A DNA stretch of 6,551 nt, taken from positions 1 to 6,551 of the forward strand of contig CACYDE010000007.1 of NCBI GenBank assembly GCA_902773045.1, given 5' to 3'. The number at the start of each line of letters is the position of its first letter. The stretch's first letter is position 1. Origin of the DNA: an uncultured Ruminococcus sp. GTDB lineage: Bacteria; Bacillota; Clostridia; Oscillospirales; Acutalibacteraceae. Below, piece by piece: positions 1 through 5,200 of this stretch. The notes under the pieces were generated by a model. The model made no database searches. It was not told the DNA's origin and worked only from the letters and a program-made list of their open reading frames with translations. A program made the translations under genes and the position numbers.

Positions 1-2
1 CG

Positions 3-125
3 TTAGTATTCCTGCAAAAATTTGCCTTGTTCAGAACAAATTATCCTAAGCATAAATTGAAAATTTATTTCTTCACAGTTCCTAATCATAAATTGAAAAT
101 TTATTTCTTCACAGTTTCTTATCAT
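3..125 (-). CDS. possible small repeat peptide, 40 codons
   Basis: I do not recognise this frame. It opens at ATG 125-123, reads two exact 12-residue units (MIRNCEEINFQF), starts a diverged third (MLR...), and ends at TAA 5-3, giving 40 residues. The two units differ at only two bases, both synonymous third-codon positions (ATA/ATT Ile, AGA/AGG Arg). An AAGG-type ribosome binding sequence lies six bases before the ATG. A candidate promoter lies just upstream (156-184), and the ATG itself is inside the 3' arm of a hairpin. No signal peptide, membrane helix or known domain is visible. Against it being a gene: the length is short, the region is AT-rich, and a duplicated stop-free unit remains open by itself. 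An untranslated structured RNA or an intergenic repeat is at least as likely. Confidence 0.25.
   Translation of the reverse strand: MIRNCEEINFQFMIRNCEEINFQFMLRIICSEQGKFLQEY
45..125. repeat. 36-bp tandem repeat, about 2.25 copies
   Basis: Bases 45-89 and 81-125 match each other at a 36-base offset with only three mismatches (50/86, 81/117, 84/120). The copies sit head to tail with no spacer. Each full unit contains a perfect palindrome, ATAAATT-GAA-AATTTAT, at 52-68 and 88-104. The period is a multiple of three, and on the minus strand the unit reads as the 12 residues MIRNCEEINFQF. The array is not CRISPR-like because no spacer separates the units. Whether the unit is dispersed elsewhere in the genome cannot be seen here. 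Confidence 0.9.
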
Positions 126-146
126 CTCCCGCCTTGGGGGGAGATG
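123..146 (-). promoter_or_regulatory. 8-bp hairpin over the start of the small frame
   Basis: On the minus strand CATCTCCC (146-139) pairs perfectly with GGGAGATG (130-123) around an 8-base loop. The 3' arm includes a GGGAG sequence and the ATG of the small 40-codon frame, so folding would hide that initiation region. With the candidate promoter at 156-184 the transcript would begin around base 149, putting this hairpin at its extreme 5' end. A role in translation control or RNA stability is inference. Confidence 0.5.
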
Positions 147-155
147 TGTATGATT

Positions 156-184
156 ATTATACCATAAAACAATACAGCCCGCAA
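156..184 (-). promoter_or_regulatory. candidate minus-strand promoter, extended -10
   Basis: Reading the minus strand, TTGCGG (184-179) is followed after 17 bases by TATAAT (161-156), preceded by TGG to give a TGnTATAAT extended -10. The -35 is a poor match (TTG only), but an extended -10 can compensate. Transcription would start near base 149 and run toward base 1. The -35 half lies inside the ybeY terminator hairpin, so the element may be accidental. Confidence 0.4.
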
Positions 185-194
185 ATAAGCGGGC
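166..194 (-). terminator. intrinsic terminator of phoH-ybeY
   Basis: On the minus strand GCCCGC (194-189) pairs with GCGGGC (182-177) across the loop TTATTT and is followed directly by the T-rich run TGTATTGTTTT (176-166). A second, outer pairing exists between 200-206 and 169-175 (ACAATAC/GTATTGT). The element lies about 100 bases past the ybeY stop codon, the expected place for the end of the operon. The T-run is interrupted, so termination may be partial. Confidence 0.6.
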
Positions 195-295
195 CTGAAG
201 TATTGTGAGCCTATAACGAATACCGGCAAACCGTAAATCGGGAAGATCCCGAAATTCTTGACCGGCGGTAAAATGAGGCATACGACATCGGAAAA

Positions 296-799
296 TCAGT
301 TGTCGTCAATAACGTAAGAAGATGACGCAGGCAGTCCGAGCTGTTCCATGACCATCTCTTCTTTTTCTCTCATGTGAACTCTTTCAAGTCCGGTCTCGTG
401 ATCGTAGCCGAGAAGATGAAGGACGGAATGTGCTGTGAGATAACCCACTTCTCTCTGGAGTGAATGACCGTAAAGCTCAGCCTGATCGACGGCTTTCTCC
501 ATTGAGATCACAACGTCGCCGAGCATCTTCGCGCCCGTGGTGGGGTCGGTGTCATAAACTCCGTTTTCACCGAGAGGAAATGACAGAACGTCGGTCGGCA
601 TGTCCTTTTCCCTGTACTGAAGATTGAGTTTGTGGATCTCTTCGTTGTCGACGAATGTTACGCTGATCTCAGCCGATCCCTCAAATTTTTCAAGCTTCAG
701 AACTGCATTGCAGCAGCGGCGGACAAGCATACGCATTCCCGTCGGGATCTTTACCTTTTTTTGTTTGTTTGTGATAACCACTCTAATTTTATCAGTCAT
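296..799 (-). CDS. ybeY: endoribonuclease YbeY (rRNA maturation factor)
   Basis: This is a 167-residue member of the YbeY/UPF0054 family, a zinc-dependent single-strand endoribonuclease needed for 16S rRNA 3'-end processing and 70S ribosome quality control in the cytoplasm. The diagnostic metal motif HxxxHxxxxxH is intact as His124, His128 and His134 (HSVLHLLGYDH). The family blocks TDVLSFP (69-75) and LGDVVIS (93-99) and the conserved Arg63 are also present. Length is normal. The start is ATG at 799, whose ATG overlaps the phoH stop as ATGA, indicating translational coupling. A GAGGAGG ribosome binding site (819-813) lies inside the phoH 3' end at a rather long 13-base spacing. phoH-ybeY adjacency is widely conserved. 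The era, dgkA and cdd genes often found downstream in Firmicutes do not follow here; the operon ends at a terminator near 170-194. Confidence 0.97.
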   Translation of the reverse strand: MTDKIRVVITNKQKKVKIPTGMRMLVRRCCNAVLKLEKFEGSAEISVTFVDNEEIHKLNLQYREKDMPTDVLSFPLGENGVYDTDPTTGAKMLGDVVISMEKAVDQAELYGHSLQREVGYLTAHSVLHLLGYDHETGLERVHMREKEEMVMEQLGLPASSSYVIDDN

Positions 800-1761
800 T
801 TGTTATGCTTTGCCTCCTCTATTTTTGCATACGCTTTAATTATATCCTGCACAAGCTTGTGGCGAACAACGTCTTTTTCGCTGAACATTACCTGTGCAAT
901 ATCATTAATATTTCTAAGCACCTTTAAACATTCCTTGAGTCCGCTGCGGCTCCCGTTCGGAAGATCTATCTGAGTGATATCTCCCGTAATTACCATTTTC
1001 GAGTTGAAGCCGAGTCTTGTCAGAAACATTTTCATCTGTTCGTTGGTGGTGTTCTGGGCTTCGTCAAGAATTATAAAGCTGTCGTCAAGAGTTCTTCCTC
1101 TCATATATGCAAGCGGAGCAACTTCAATGTTGCCTCGCTCGACGTAGCGCTGATATGTTTCCGCTCCGAGCATATCGAAAAGTGCGTCGTAAAGCGGTCT
1201 GAGATAAGGATCAACCTTGCTTTGAAGATCTCCCGGAAGAAAACCGAGCTTCTCTCCGGCTTCGACCGCAGGCCGCGTCAGAATGATTCGGTTGACTTCG
1301 TGCGCCCTGAACGCTGTCACCGCCATCGCAACCGCAAGATAAGTTTTTCCCGTTCCGGCAGGTCCCACACCGATCGTAATGGTGTTGTTTTTGATCGCGT
1401 CGCAATACTTTTTCTGACCGATGGTTTTGGGTTTGATCGGTTTTCCTTTTGACGTTACGCAAATGCAGTCGCCCGCAAGCTGAGAAAGCTTTGTTTCGCT
1501 CCCTTCGTTCACGAGAGATATGCAGTAGCGGACATTCTGTTCATTGAGCGTTTCGCCTTTGTTAATGAGTGACAGCAGGCTGTCTATCGCATTGCAGGCG
1601 AGCATGACCTTTTCGGCGTCGCCGCAGACTTTAAGTTCCGAACCTCTGACAATAACTTTTACGCCGTACTCGTTTTCTATGATCTTGATATTTTCGTCAA
1701 AGCTTCCGAACAGCATTACTGCCTGTTCCATTCTTTCTATATTGATGATTTTTTCAGTCAT
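796..1761 (-). CDS. phoH: PhoH family P-loop ATPase
   Basis: The product (321 residues from the ATG at 1761) is a PhoH/YbeZ-type cytoplasmic ATPase. A KH-like N-terminal segment (about residues 5-65) precedes the AAA-like ATPase domain. Walker A is GPAGTGKT (133-140), Walker B is FIILDEAQN (229-237) with Asp233/Glu234, a sensor-like ITGD follows at 258-261, and a conserved VVRHKLVQ lies near 298. The family is linked to RNA metabolism and works with YbeY, its translationally coupled neighbour here. I chose ATG 1761 because family similarity begins at MTEKIINIERMEQ and the length becomes typical. The frame stays open for 56 more codons to a TTG at 1929, but that stretch has no family resemblance. 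The ribosome binding site at 1761 is weak (GTGGGA eight bases upstream). The exact biochemical role of PhoH is unsettled. Confidence 0.95.
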   Translation of the reverse strand: MTEKIINIERMEQAVMLFGSFDENIKIIENEYGVKVIVRGSELKVCGDAEKVMLACNAIDSLLSLINKGETLNEQNVRYCISLVNEGSETKLSQLAGDCICVTSKGKPIKPKTIGQKKYCDAIKNNTITIGVGPAGTGKTYLAVAMAVTAFRAHEVNRIILTRPAVEAGEKLGFLPGDLQSKVDPYLRPLYDALFDMLGAETYQRYVERGNIEVAPLAYMRGRTLDDSFIILDEAQNTTNEQMKMFLTRLGFNSKMVITGDITQIDLPNGSRSGLKECLKVLRNINDIAQVMFSEKDVVRHKLVQDIIKAYAKIEEAKHNK

Positions 1762-1978
1762 TATAAATTTCCCACTGACCTTCCTGTTTAAACTTAGAGA
1801 TATGAAGTACTCCGGAAACTTCTGCGGCGTTGTGCAGCCTGCTCTTTGACAGCTCCCGGCGATTCCCGTTTGTGAAAATGCTGTATTTATTATTCTCGAA
1901 ATACGGTCGTTTATCGGTTTGGAGGTCAATCAAAACCGCTGTGTCATATCGCCTTATAGTTTAAGAGTAATTTCAATG
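1762..1978 (-). promoter_or_regulatory. long phoH 5' leader with hairpins
   Basis: From the promoter at 1985-2013 transcription should begin near 1978, leaving about 217 untranslated nucleotides before the phoH ATG. On the minus strand two perfect 6-bp stems are visible: CGGTTT/AAACCG (1938-1933 with 1920-1915, loop 12) and GTATTT/AAATAC (1904-1899 with 1888-1883, loop 10). A weaker GAAGT/ACTTC stem lies at 1804-1822. A five-codon frame, ATG ACA CAG CGG TTT TGA, lies at 1947-1930 behind an AAGG. I cannot match the leader to a known riboswitch class, and regulation by it is inference. Confidence 0.35.
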
Positions 1979-1984
1979 GATAAT

Positions 1985-2013
1985 ATTATATCACAAATTT
2001 TTTAAAATGTCAT
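1985..2013 (-). promoter_or_regulatory. phoH-ybeY promoter
   Basis: On the minus strand ATGACA (2013-2008, five of six to consensus) is followed after exactly 17 bases by TATAAT (1990-1985, perfect), with an extended -10 TGA immediately before it. This is a strong sigma-A type promoter pointing at phoH and is the only good minus-strand match I found in the AT-rich spacer. The predicted start is near 1978. Confidence 0.75.
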
Positions 2014-2277
2014 TAAAAAAACAATAAATTTATCAATAGTTTTGAAATTTTATAAAAAATGCACAATGAATTATTCTTTAAATGATTATATTGCACGTTT
2101 TTTTAACCATTACTTTGTATAAATTGACAAATAATGATATTTTTTAAACGGCTGATTTTGCTAAATTTCTCGAAAAATTCTTTGAAAAAAATAACAAACA
2201 AGGAGTTTTTGTCGAATTGCACAAAAAGCAAGAATATGAATTGTGTATTTCCTTAATGGGATTTGAAAAAATATCTG
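2014..2277. other. AT-rich divergent spacer, no confident gene
   Basis: This stretch separates the divergent phoH and ylxM promoters and is strongly AT-rich with homopolymer runs. It holds no RNA gene I recognise. A TTGACA at 2124-2129 lacks a matching -10. One weak 40-codon frame (ATG 2134 to TAA 2256, plus strand) has no good ribosome binding site. The only noteworthy content is the start-less open frame described at 2148-2348. Confidence 0.6.
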
Positions 2278-2306
2278 TTGACAAACGAAAAAAATTCCTG
2301 TATAAT
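2278..2306 (+). promoter_or_regulatory. ylxM-ffh promoter, perfect consensus
   Basis: TTGACA (2278-2283), a 17-base spacer and TATAAT (2301-2306) give a textbook sigma-A promoter with no mismatch. Transcription should begin near 2312-2314, about 32 bases before the ylxM start codon. It should drive ylxM and ffh and may continue into rpsP, because no terminator is visible before 4470. Confidence 0.92.
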
Positions 2307-2311
2307 ACAGT

Positions 2312-2334
2312 CTGTAAAGTGAAATCCTTTACAG
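2312..2334 (+). promoter_or_regulatory. 5'-end hairpin overlapping the ylxM ribosome binding site
   Basis: CTGTAAAG (2312-2319) pairs perfectly with CTTTACAG (2327-2334) around a 7-base loop. The stem begins five bases past the -10 box, so it should form the very 5' end of the mRNA. Its 3' arm ends in the first two bases of the AGGAG ribosome binding site (2333-2337), which sits seven bases before the GTG start. It may protect the 5' end or partly mask the site; which of these applies is inference. Confidence 0.6.
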
Positions 2335-2344
2335 GAGAACGGCG

Positions 2345-2710
2345 GTGATTGCTACGGAAAAGGATCTGAAAATTTCTTATCTCTATGATTTTTACGGGGA
2401 GATACTTTCCGAAAAACAACAGATCGCCGTGGAGCTTTATTATAACAATGACTTTTCATTGAGCGAGGTCGCGCAGCAGCTGGGGATCAGCCGCCAGGGA
2501 GTTCGTGATTCGCTCAAGAGAAGCGAGTCCGCCCTTTATGATATGGAATCAAAGCTTGGTCTTGCGAAGAGGTTCGGAGATATGCTTGAAGATGTTGAAA
2601 AGATCAAGCAAAACGCTCTTGAAATAAGCAGCGCAGACAGCGATGAAACGGTCAGGAAACTTGCGAAAGAGATCATTGACTGTGCGGACGAATTAGCGAA
2701 GAATTTTTAA
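2345..2710 (+). CDS. ylxM: YlxM, SRP-associated helix-turn-helix protein
   Basis: The product (121 residues, GTG start) belongs to the UPF0122/YlxM family of small helix-turn-helix proteins encoded next to ffh in Gram-positive bacteria. In streptococci the homologue associates with the signal recognition particle and modulates its GTPase activity. The sigma-70 region-4-like helix-turn-helix spans roughly residues 36-62, with SLSEVAQQLGISRQGVRDSL as its core. The N-terminal LYDFYGEILSEKQ (13-25) is typical of the family. The rest is charged helix ending in EIIDCADELAKNF. Length is normal. The start is supported by AGGAG at 2333-2337 with a seven-base spacing. The next gene, ffh, begins 33 bases downstream, so the two form one operon. 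The usual upstream partner ftsY is absent. Confidence 0.95.
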   Translation: MIATEKDLKISYLYDFYGEILSEKQQIAVELYYNNDFSLSEVAQQLGISRQGVRDSLKRSESALYDMESKLGLAKRFGDMLEDVEKIKQNALEISSADSDETVRKLAKEIIDCADELAKNF

Positions 2711-2743
2711 CTTATTTTATGATACGGTAAGAGGTGAATATCT

Positions 2744-4114
2744 GTGGCATTTGAAGGACTTTCCGAAAAACTCAGCAATGCGTTCAAGCGCCTTAAAAAC
2801 AAAGGAAAGCTGACCGAAACAGACGTAAAGGAAGCTATGAGAGAAGTCAGAATGGCTCTTCTTGAGGCTGACGTTAACTACAAGGTCGCTAAAGAATTCA
2901 CGTCAAAGGTCACCGAGCGCGCGGTCGGTTCGGATGTTATGGAAAGTCTTACTCCGGCGCAGATGGTGATAAAGATCGTGAACGAAGAGCTGACCGAACT
3001 CATGGGCGGCGAGGAAGTTCGTCTCAACTTCCCGAAGAAACCGCCGTGCATTATTATGATGTGCGGTCTTCAAGGCTCCGGTAAAACGACCCATACCGGA
3101 AAGCTTGCCAAAATGCTCAAAAAGCAGGGACATCGTCCTCTTGCGGTCGCTTGTGATATTTACAGACCTGCGGCTATCGAACAGCTGAAAGTCGTTGCAT
3201 CTCAGGTCGACGTTCCCGTTTTCGAGAAGGGAACTCAGGATCCCGTCAAAACCGCGAAGGAAGCTGTGAAGCACGCTAAAGATTACGGCAATGATATTGT
3301 AATTCTGGATACGGCAGGTCGTCTTCACATAGATGAGACGCTGATGGGTGAGCTTAAAAGAATCAAGGAAGCCGTCGAGCCTCAGGAGATACTTCTTGTT
3401 GTGGATTCAATGACCGGTCAGGATGCGGTCAACGTTGCGAAATCGTTTAATGAACTTCTTGACATTACCGGAGTTGTTCTTACAAAGCTTGACGGTGATA
3501 CAAGAGGCGGTGCGGCTCTCAGCGTTAAATCCGTTACCGGAAAGCCTATCAAATATGCCGGAACAGGCGAAAAGCTTGATGATCTTGAGATTTTCCACCC
3601 CGATCGAATGGCTTCAAGAATTCTCGGAATGGGCGATATGCTTACTCTTATCGAAGAAGCCGAAGAGAAAATGGACAGGAAAAAAGCCGAGGAAATGGCA
3701 GACAAGCTCACCAAGAGCCGGATGGACTTCAACGATCTTCTCGAACAGTTCGAACAGATCAAAAAAATGGGTCCGCTGAAAGGGATTTTGTCGAAACTTC
3801 CCGGAATGGAAAAACAGCTCCAGGACGTAGAGATCGACGATCGGCAGCTTGACAGGATCGAAGCGATAATACTTTCGATGACGCCCGAAGAAAGGGCGAA
3901 GCCTTCCGTCATTAATCCGTCGAGAAAGAGAAGGATCGCGGCAGGTTCGGGAATGAAAGTCGAAGACGTAAACAGACTTATCAAGCAGCTTGAACAGATG
4001 CAGAAAATGATAAAAAAGGTAACAAACAGTAAAGGTAAAAAGAAGTATAGGAAACTTCCCGGTCTGGGCGGTCCTATGGGCGGCAAAGGCGGAATGGGCG
4101 GTTTCGGTTTCTGA
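2744..4114 (+). CDS. ffh: signal recognition particle protein Ffh
   Basis: The product (456 residues, GTG start behind GAGGTG at 2731-2736) is Ffh/SRP54, the GTPase of the signal recognition particle. It binds 4.5S/6S RNA, recognises signal sequences on nascent chains and docks with FtsY at the membrane. The N domain (about 1-90) is followed by the G domain: P-loop GLQGSGKT (108-115), DTAGR (189-193), TKLDG (247-251) and GTGEK (273-277). The M domain (about 300-440) carries the finger-loop segment KMGPLKGILSKLPGM (341-355) and the SRP-RNA binding block INPSRKRRIAAGSG (390-403). The tail is a Lys-rich stretch followed by Gly/Met-rich repeats (GGPMGGKGG) typical of bacterial Ffh. All key residues are intact. 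rpsP starts 92 bases later. Confidence 0.98.
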   Translation: MAFEGLSEKLSNAFKRLKNKGKLTETDVKEAMREVRMALLEADVNYKVAKEFTSKVTERAVGSDVMESLTPAQMVIKIVNEELTELMGGEEVRLNFPKKPPCIIMMCGLQGSGKTTHTGKLAKMLKKQGHRPLAVACDIYRPAAIEQLKVVASQVDVPVFEKGTQDPVKTAKEAVKHAKDYGNDIVILDTAGRLHIDETLMGELKRIKEAVEPQEILLVVDSMTGQDAVNVAKSFNELLDITGVVLTKLDGDTRGGAALSVKSVTGKPIKYAGTGEKLDDLEIFHPDRMASRILGMGDMLTLIEEAEEKMDRKKAEEMADKLTKSRMDFNDLLEQFEQIKKMGPLKGILSKLPGMEKQLQDVEIDDRQLDRIEAIILSMTPEERAKPSVINPSRKRRIAAGSGMKVEDVNRLIKQLEQMQKMIKKVTNSKGKKKYRKLPGLGGPMGGKGGMGGFGF

Positions 4115-4206
4115 GTCACAGCCTTGACTGTTTAAAATAAAATTTTAATTTCAATCCAATGAGAATTGGTAGAAATACAAACCCTTTGTGGTGGAGGTGA
4201 AAAGAA

Positions 4207-4449
4207 ATGGTAAAGATCAGACTTCGTCGTATGGGCGCTAAAAAAGCTCCTTTCTATCGTATTGTTGTTGCTGACAGCAGATATCCGAGAAACGGCCGCT
4301 TCATCGAAGAGGTTGGTTACTACAACCCCGTTGCCGAGCCGATAGAGCTTAAGGTTGACGCCGAGAAAGTTAAGAAGTGGATCGGAAACGGCGCTCAGCC
4401 GACCGATACAGTAAAGGCATTGCTTAAGAAAGCTAATGTTATCGACTGA
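4207..4449 (+). CDS. rpsP: 30S ribosomal protein S16
   Basis: The 80-residue product is ribosomal protein bS16, an early assembly protein of the 30S subunit body that binds 16S rRNA. The opening MVKIRLRRMGAKKAPFYRIV and the block VADSRYPRNGRFIEEVGYYN (20-39) are family signatures, and the length is normal. A strong GGAGG site (4193-4197) lies nine bases before the ATG. The 92-base gap from ffh contains a small hairpin, CCAAT-GAGA-ATTGG (4156-4169), with a GNRA-type loop of unknown role. No convincing promoter is visible in that gap, so read-through from the ylxM promoter is likely. The gene ends 20 bases before an intrinsic terminator, which separates it from khpA. Confidence 0.97.
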   Translation: MVKIRLRRMGAKKAPFYRIVVADSRYPRNGRFIEEVGYYNPVAEPIELKVDAEKVKKWIGNGAQPTDTVKALLKKANVID

Positions 4450-4469
4450 TAAGTGGATAAACTGTTTAA

Positions 4470-4504
4470 GACTGTACACCGTTTCCGGTGTGCAGTCATG
4501 TTTT
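4470..4504 (+). terminator. intrinsic terminator after rpsP
   Basis: GACTGTACACCG (4470-4481) pairs with CGGTGTGCAGTC (4486-4497) around the loop TTTC, giving a 12-bp stem with one G-U pair, followed by TGTTTT (4499-4504). The T-run is short, so some read-through into khpA is possible. Confidence 0.82.
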
Positions 4505-4649
4505 AATGCTGTCTCTTTTGAACGCCTGAAAGTGTTTTTGCGCATGAATCTATATTTTTTTGGCGAACGTTTTTGAGCCGCCTTTCGGAATGTGGAGTTC
4601 TGTGTGCTTATAAGGGAAAGTGAAATAAAAACTGAAAGGAAAAATTCTC

Positions 4650-4883
4650 ATGAAAGAATTGCTCGTGACTATTGCAAAAGGTCTTGTTGAGAAACCCGAG
4701 GCAGTCAGCGTTGATGCCGATGAACCCAATGAAGACGGAACAGTTGTTTATCATCTTCATGTTGACGAAGAGGATATGGGCAGGATCATCGGTAAGCAGG
4801 GAAGGATAGCAAAAGCGATCCGTACTGTTGCGAGAGCTGCCGCAATCAGAACAAACAGCAAGGTAATTGTTGAAATAGACTGA
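4650..4883 (+). CDS. khpA: KH-domain RNA-binding protein KhpA
   Basis: The 77-residue product is KhpA (YlqC), a single-KH-domain RNA-binding protein. In pneumococcus it partners with KhpB/EloR and affects cell elongation; in other Firmicutes it acts as a broad RNA chaperone. The KH core is clear: MGRIIGKQGRIAKAIRT, with the GKQG loop at about residues 48-51. The length is typical. An AAAGGA site (4635-4640) lies nine bases before the ATG. The gene follows rpsP as in most Firmicutes, but with an intervening terminator and a 145-base gap (4505-4649) in which I find no clear promoter. Two in-frame TGA codons close the gene, and a strong terminator follows at once. The usual downstream genes rimM, trmD and rplS are absent. 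Confidence 0.95.
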   Translation: MKELLVTIAKGLVEKPEAVSVDADEPNEDGTVVYHLHVDEEDMGRIIGKQGRIAKAIRTVARAAAIRTNSKVIVEID

Positions 4884-4891
4884 TGAATATC

Positions 4892-4933
4892 AAGGACAGG
4901 GAGCGGTTTGTATCGTTTTGCCCTGTCCTTTTT
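4892..4933 (+). terminator. intrinsic terminator after khpA
   Basis: AAGGACAGGG (4892-4901) pairs perfectly with CCCTGTCCTT (4921-4930) around a 19-base loop, and the stem runs into TTTTT (4929-4933). It begins eight bases past the khpA stop codon and closes the ylxM-ffh-rpsP-khpA block. Confidence 0.88.
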
Positions 4934-5165
4934 ATGGAAAAAAGATTCTTCGGAATATACATATACACTCAAAATTAAAAGCAGTTGTTTTCATCACTGT
5001 ATTTATTCTTTAAAAATTATTATACCGATTTGCGAAAAAGGCTTTGGAGTCAATGAGCTAAGCGGATATTACCGGAAATTTTTGAGGAGCAATAGCTCCG
5101 GCGAGATGATACGGGGCTTAATGAAACAGATGTTAAAGGTTTTTTAGAATTTAATATTATTTCTC
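4934..5165. other. spacer between khpA and the rpmG promoter
   Basis: No gene is supported in this 232-base spacer. A 79-codon frame (4908-5147) begins inside the khpA terminator and has no ribosome binding site or family resemblance. Several short stems that exclude one another cluster at 5055-5118: GAGCTA with TAGCTC, GGAGC with GCTCC (loop AATA), and AGCTCCG with CGGGGCT. They lie upstream of the rpmG promoter, so their relevance to that operon is doubtful. Confidence 0.55.
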
Positions 5166-5194
5166 TTGACAGAATAGAAAATCTATGATAAAAT
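5166..5194 (+). promoter_or_regulatory. rpmG-secE-nusG promoter
   Basis: TTGACA (5166-5171), a 17-base spacer and TAAAAT (5189-5194), preceded by TGA as an extended -10, make a strong sigma-A promoter. Transcription should begin near 5201, about 75 bases before rpmG. No terminator is visible between here and the window end, so it should serve rpmG, secE, nusG and probably rplK. Confidence 0.88.
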
Positions 5195-5200
5195 TTATAT

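Larger units (their letters stand above)
2148..2348 (+). pseudogene. start-less open frame, possible gene remnant
   Basis: From just after a TAA at 2145-2147 the frame stays open for 66 codons to TGA 2346-2348, although the DNA is AT-rich. Codon first positions are enriched in G and the predicted protein is Lys/Glu rich (for example FLEKFFEKNNKQG). There is no ATG near the beginning; only a TTG at 2217 and an internal ATG at 2256 could initiate. The stop TGA overlaps the GTG start of ylxM. The consensus ylxM promoter lies inside this frame, which argues against a working gene. I recognise no family. It could be the remaining 3' end of a lost upstream gene or chance. Confidence 0.2.

Noticed and set aside
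27..39. LexA/SOS box
   Set aside because: The Gram-positive LexA box has GAAC before GTTC with four bases between; here the halves are in the opposite order around a single base.
45..125. CRISPR array
   Set aside because: The 36-base unit length is CRISPR-like, but the copies are directly adjacent with no spacers, and no cas gene is present.
3..281. 92-codon minus-strand frame covering the terminator, promoter-like element and repeat
   Set aside because: The upstream two thirds run straight through the ybeY terminator and have no ribosome binding site. Only the distal 40 codons from ATG 125 are kept, as a low-confidence possibility.
1762..1929. N-terminal extension of PhoH from TTG 1929
   Set aside because: It begins with a rare TTG, shows no resemblance to the PhoH family, and would make the protein about 56 residues longer than usual.
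2134..2256. 40-codon plus-strand frame with a possible frameshift at TTTTTTAAAC into the 2148-2348 frame
   Set aside because: The slippery-looking bases are not in the codon phase needed for standard -1 slippage, and no downstream stimulatory structure or good ribosome binding site is seen.
2144..2419. 91-codon minus-strand frame over the ylxM promoter
   Set aside because: It is antisense to a consensus promoter and to the start of a well-supported gene, with no family resemblance.
3418..4119. 233-codon minus-strand frame opposite ffh
   Set aside because: It is antisense to the intact ffh G and M domains; its length reflects the codon bias of ffh.
4124..4151. Promoter for rpsP (TTGACT, then TAATTT after 16 bases)
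   Set aside because: The -10 matches only three of six positions, and read-through from the ylxM promoter explains expression.
4132..4545. 137-codon minus-strand frame opposite rpsP
   Set aside because: It is antisense to rpsP and includes its terminator; it is an opposite-strand reading of a real gene.
4908..5147. 79-codon plus-strand frame after khpA
   Set aside because: It starts inside the khpA terminator loop, lacks a ribosome binding site and has no recognisable domain.
4934..5165. T-box, tRNA or riboswitch in the spacer before rpmG
   Set aside because: I found no T-box consensus, no tRNA cloverleaf and no terminator paired with the alternative stems, and the segment is upstream of the promoter.
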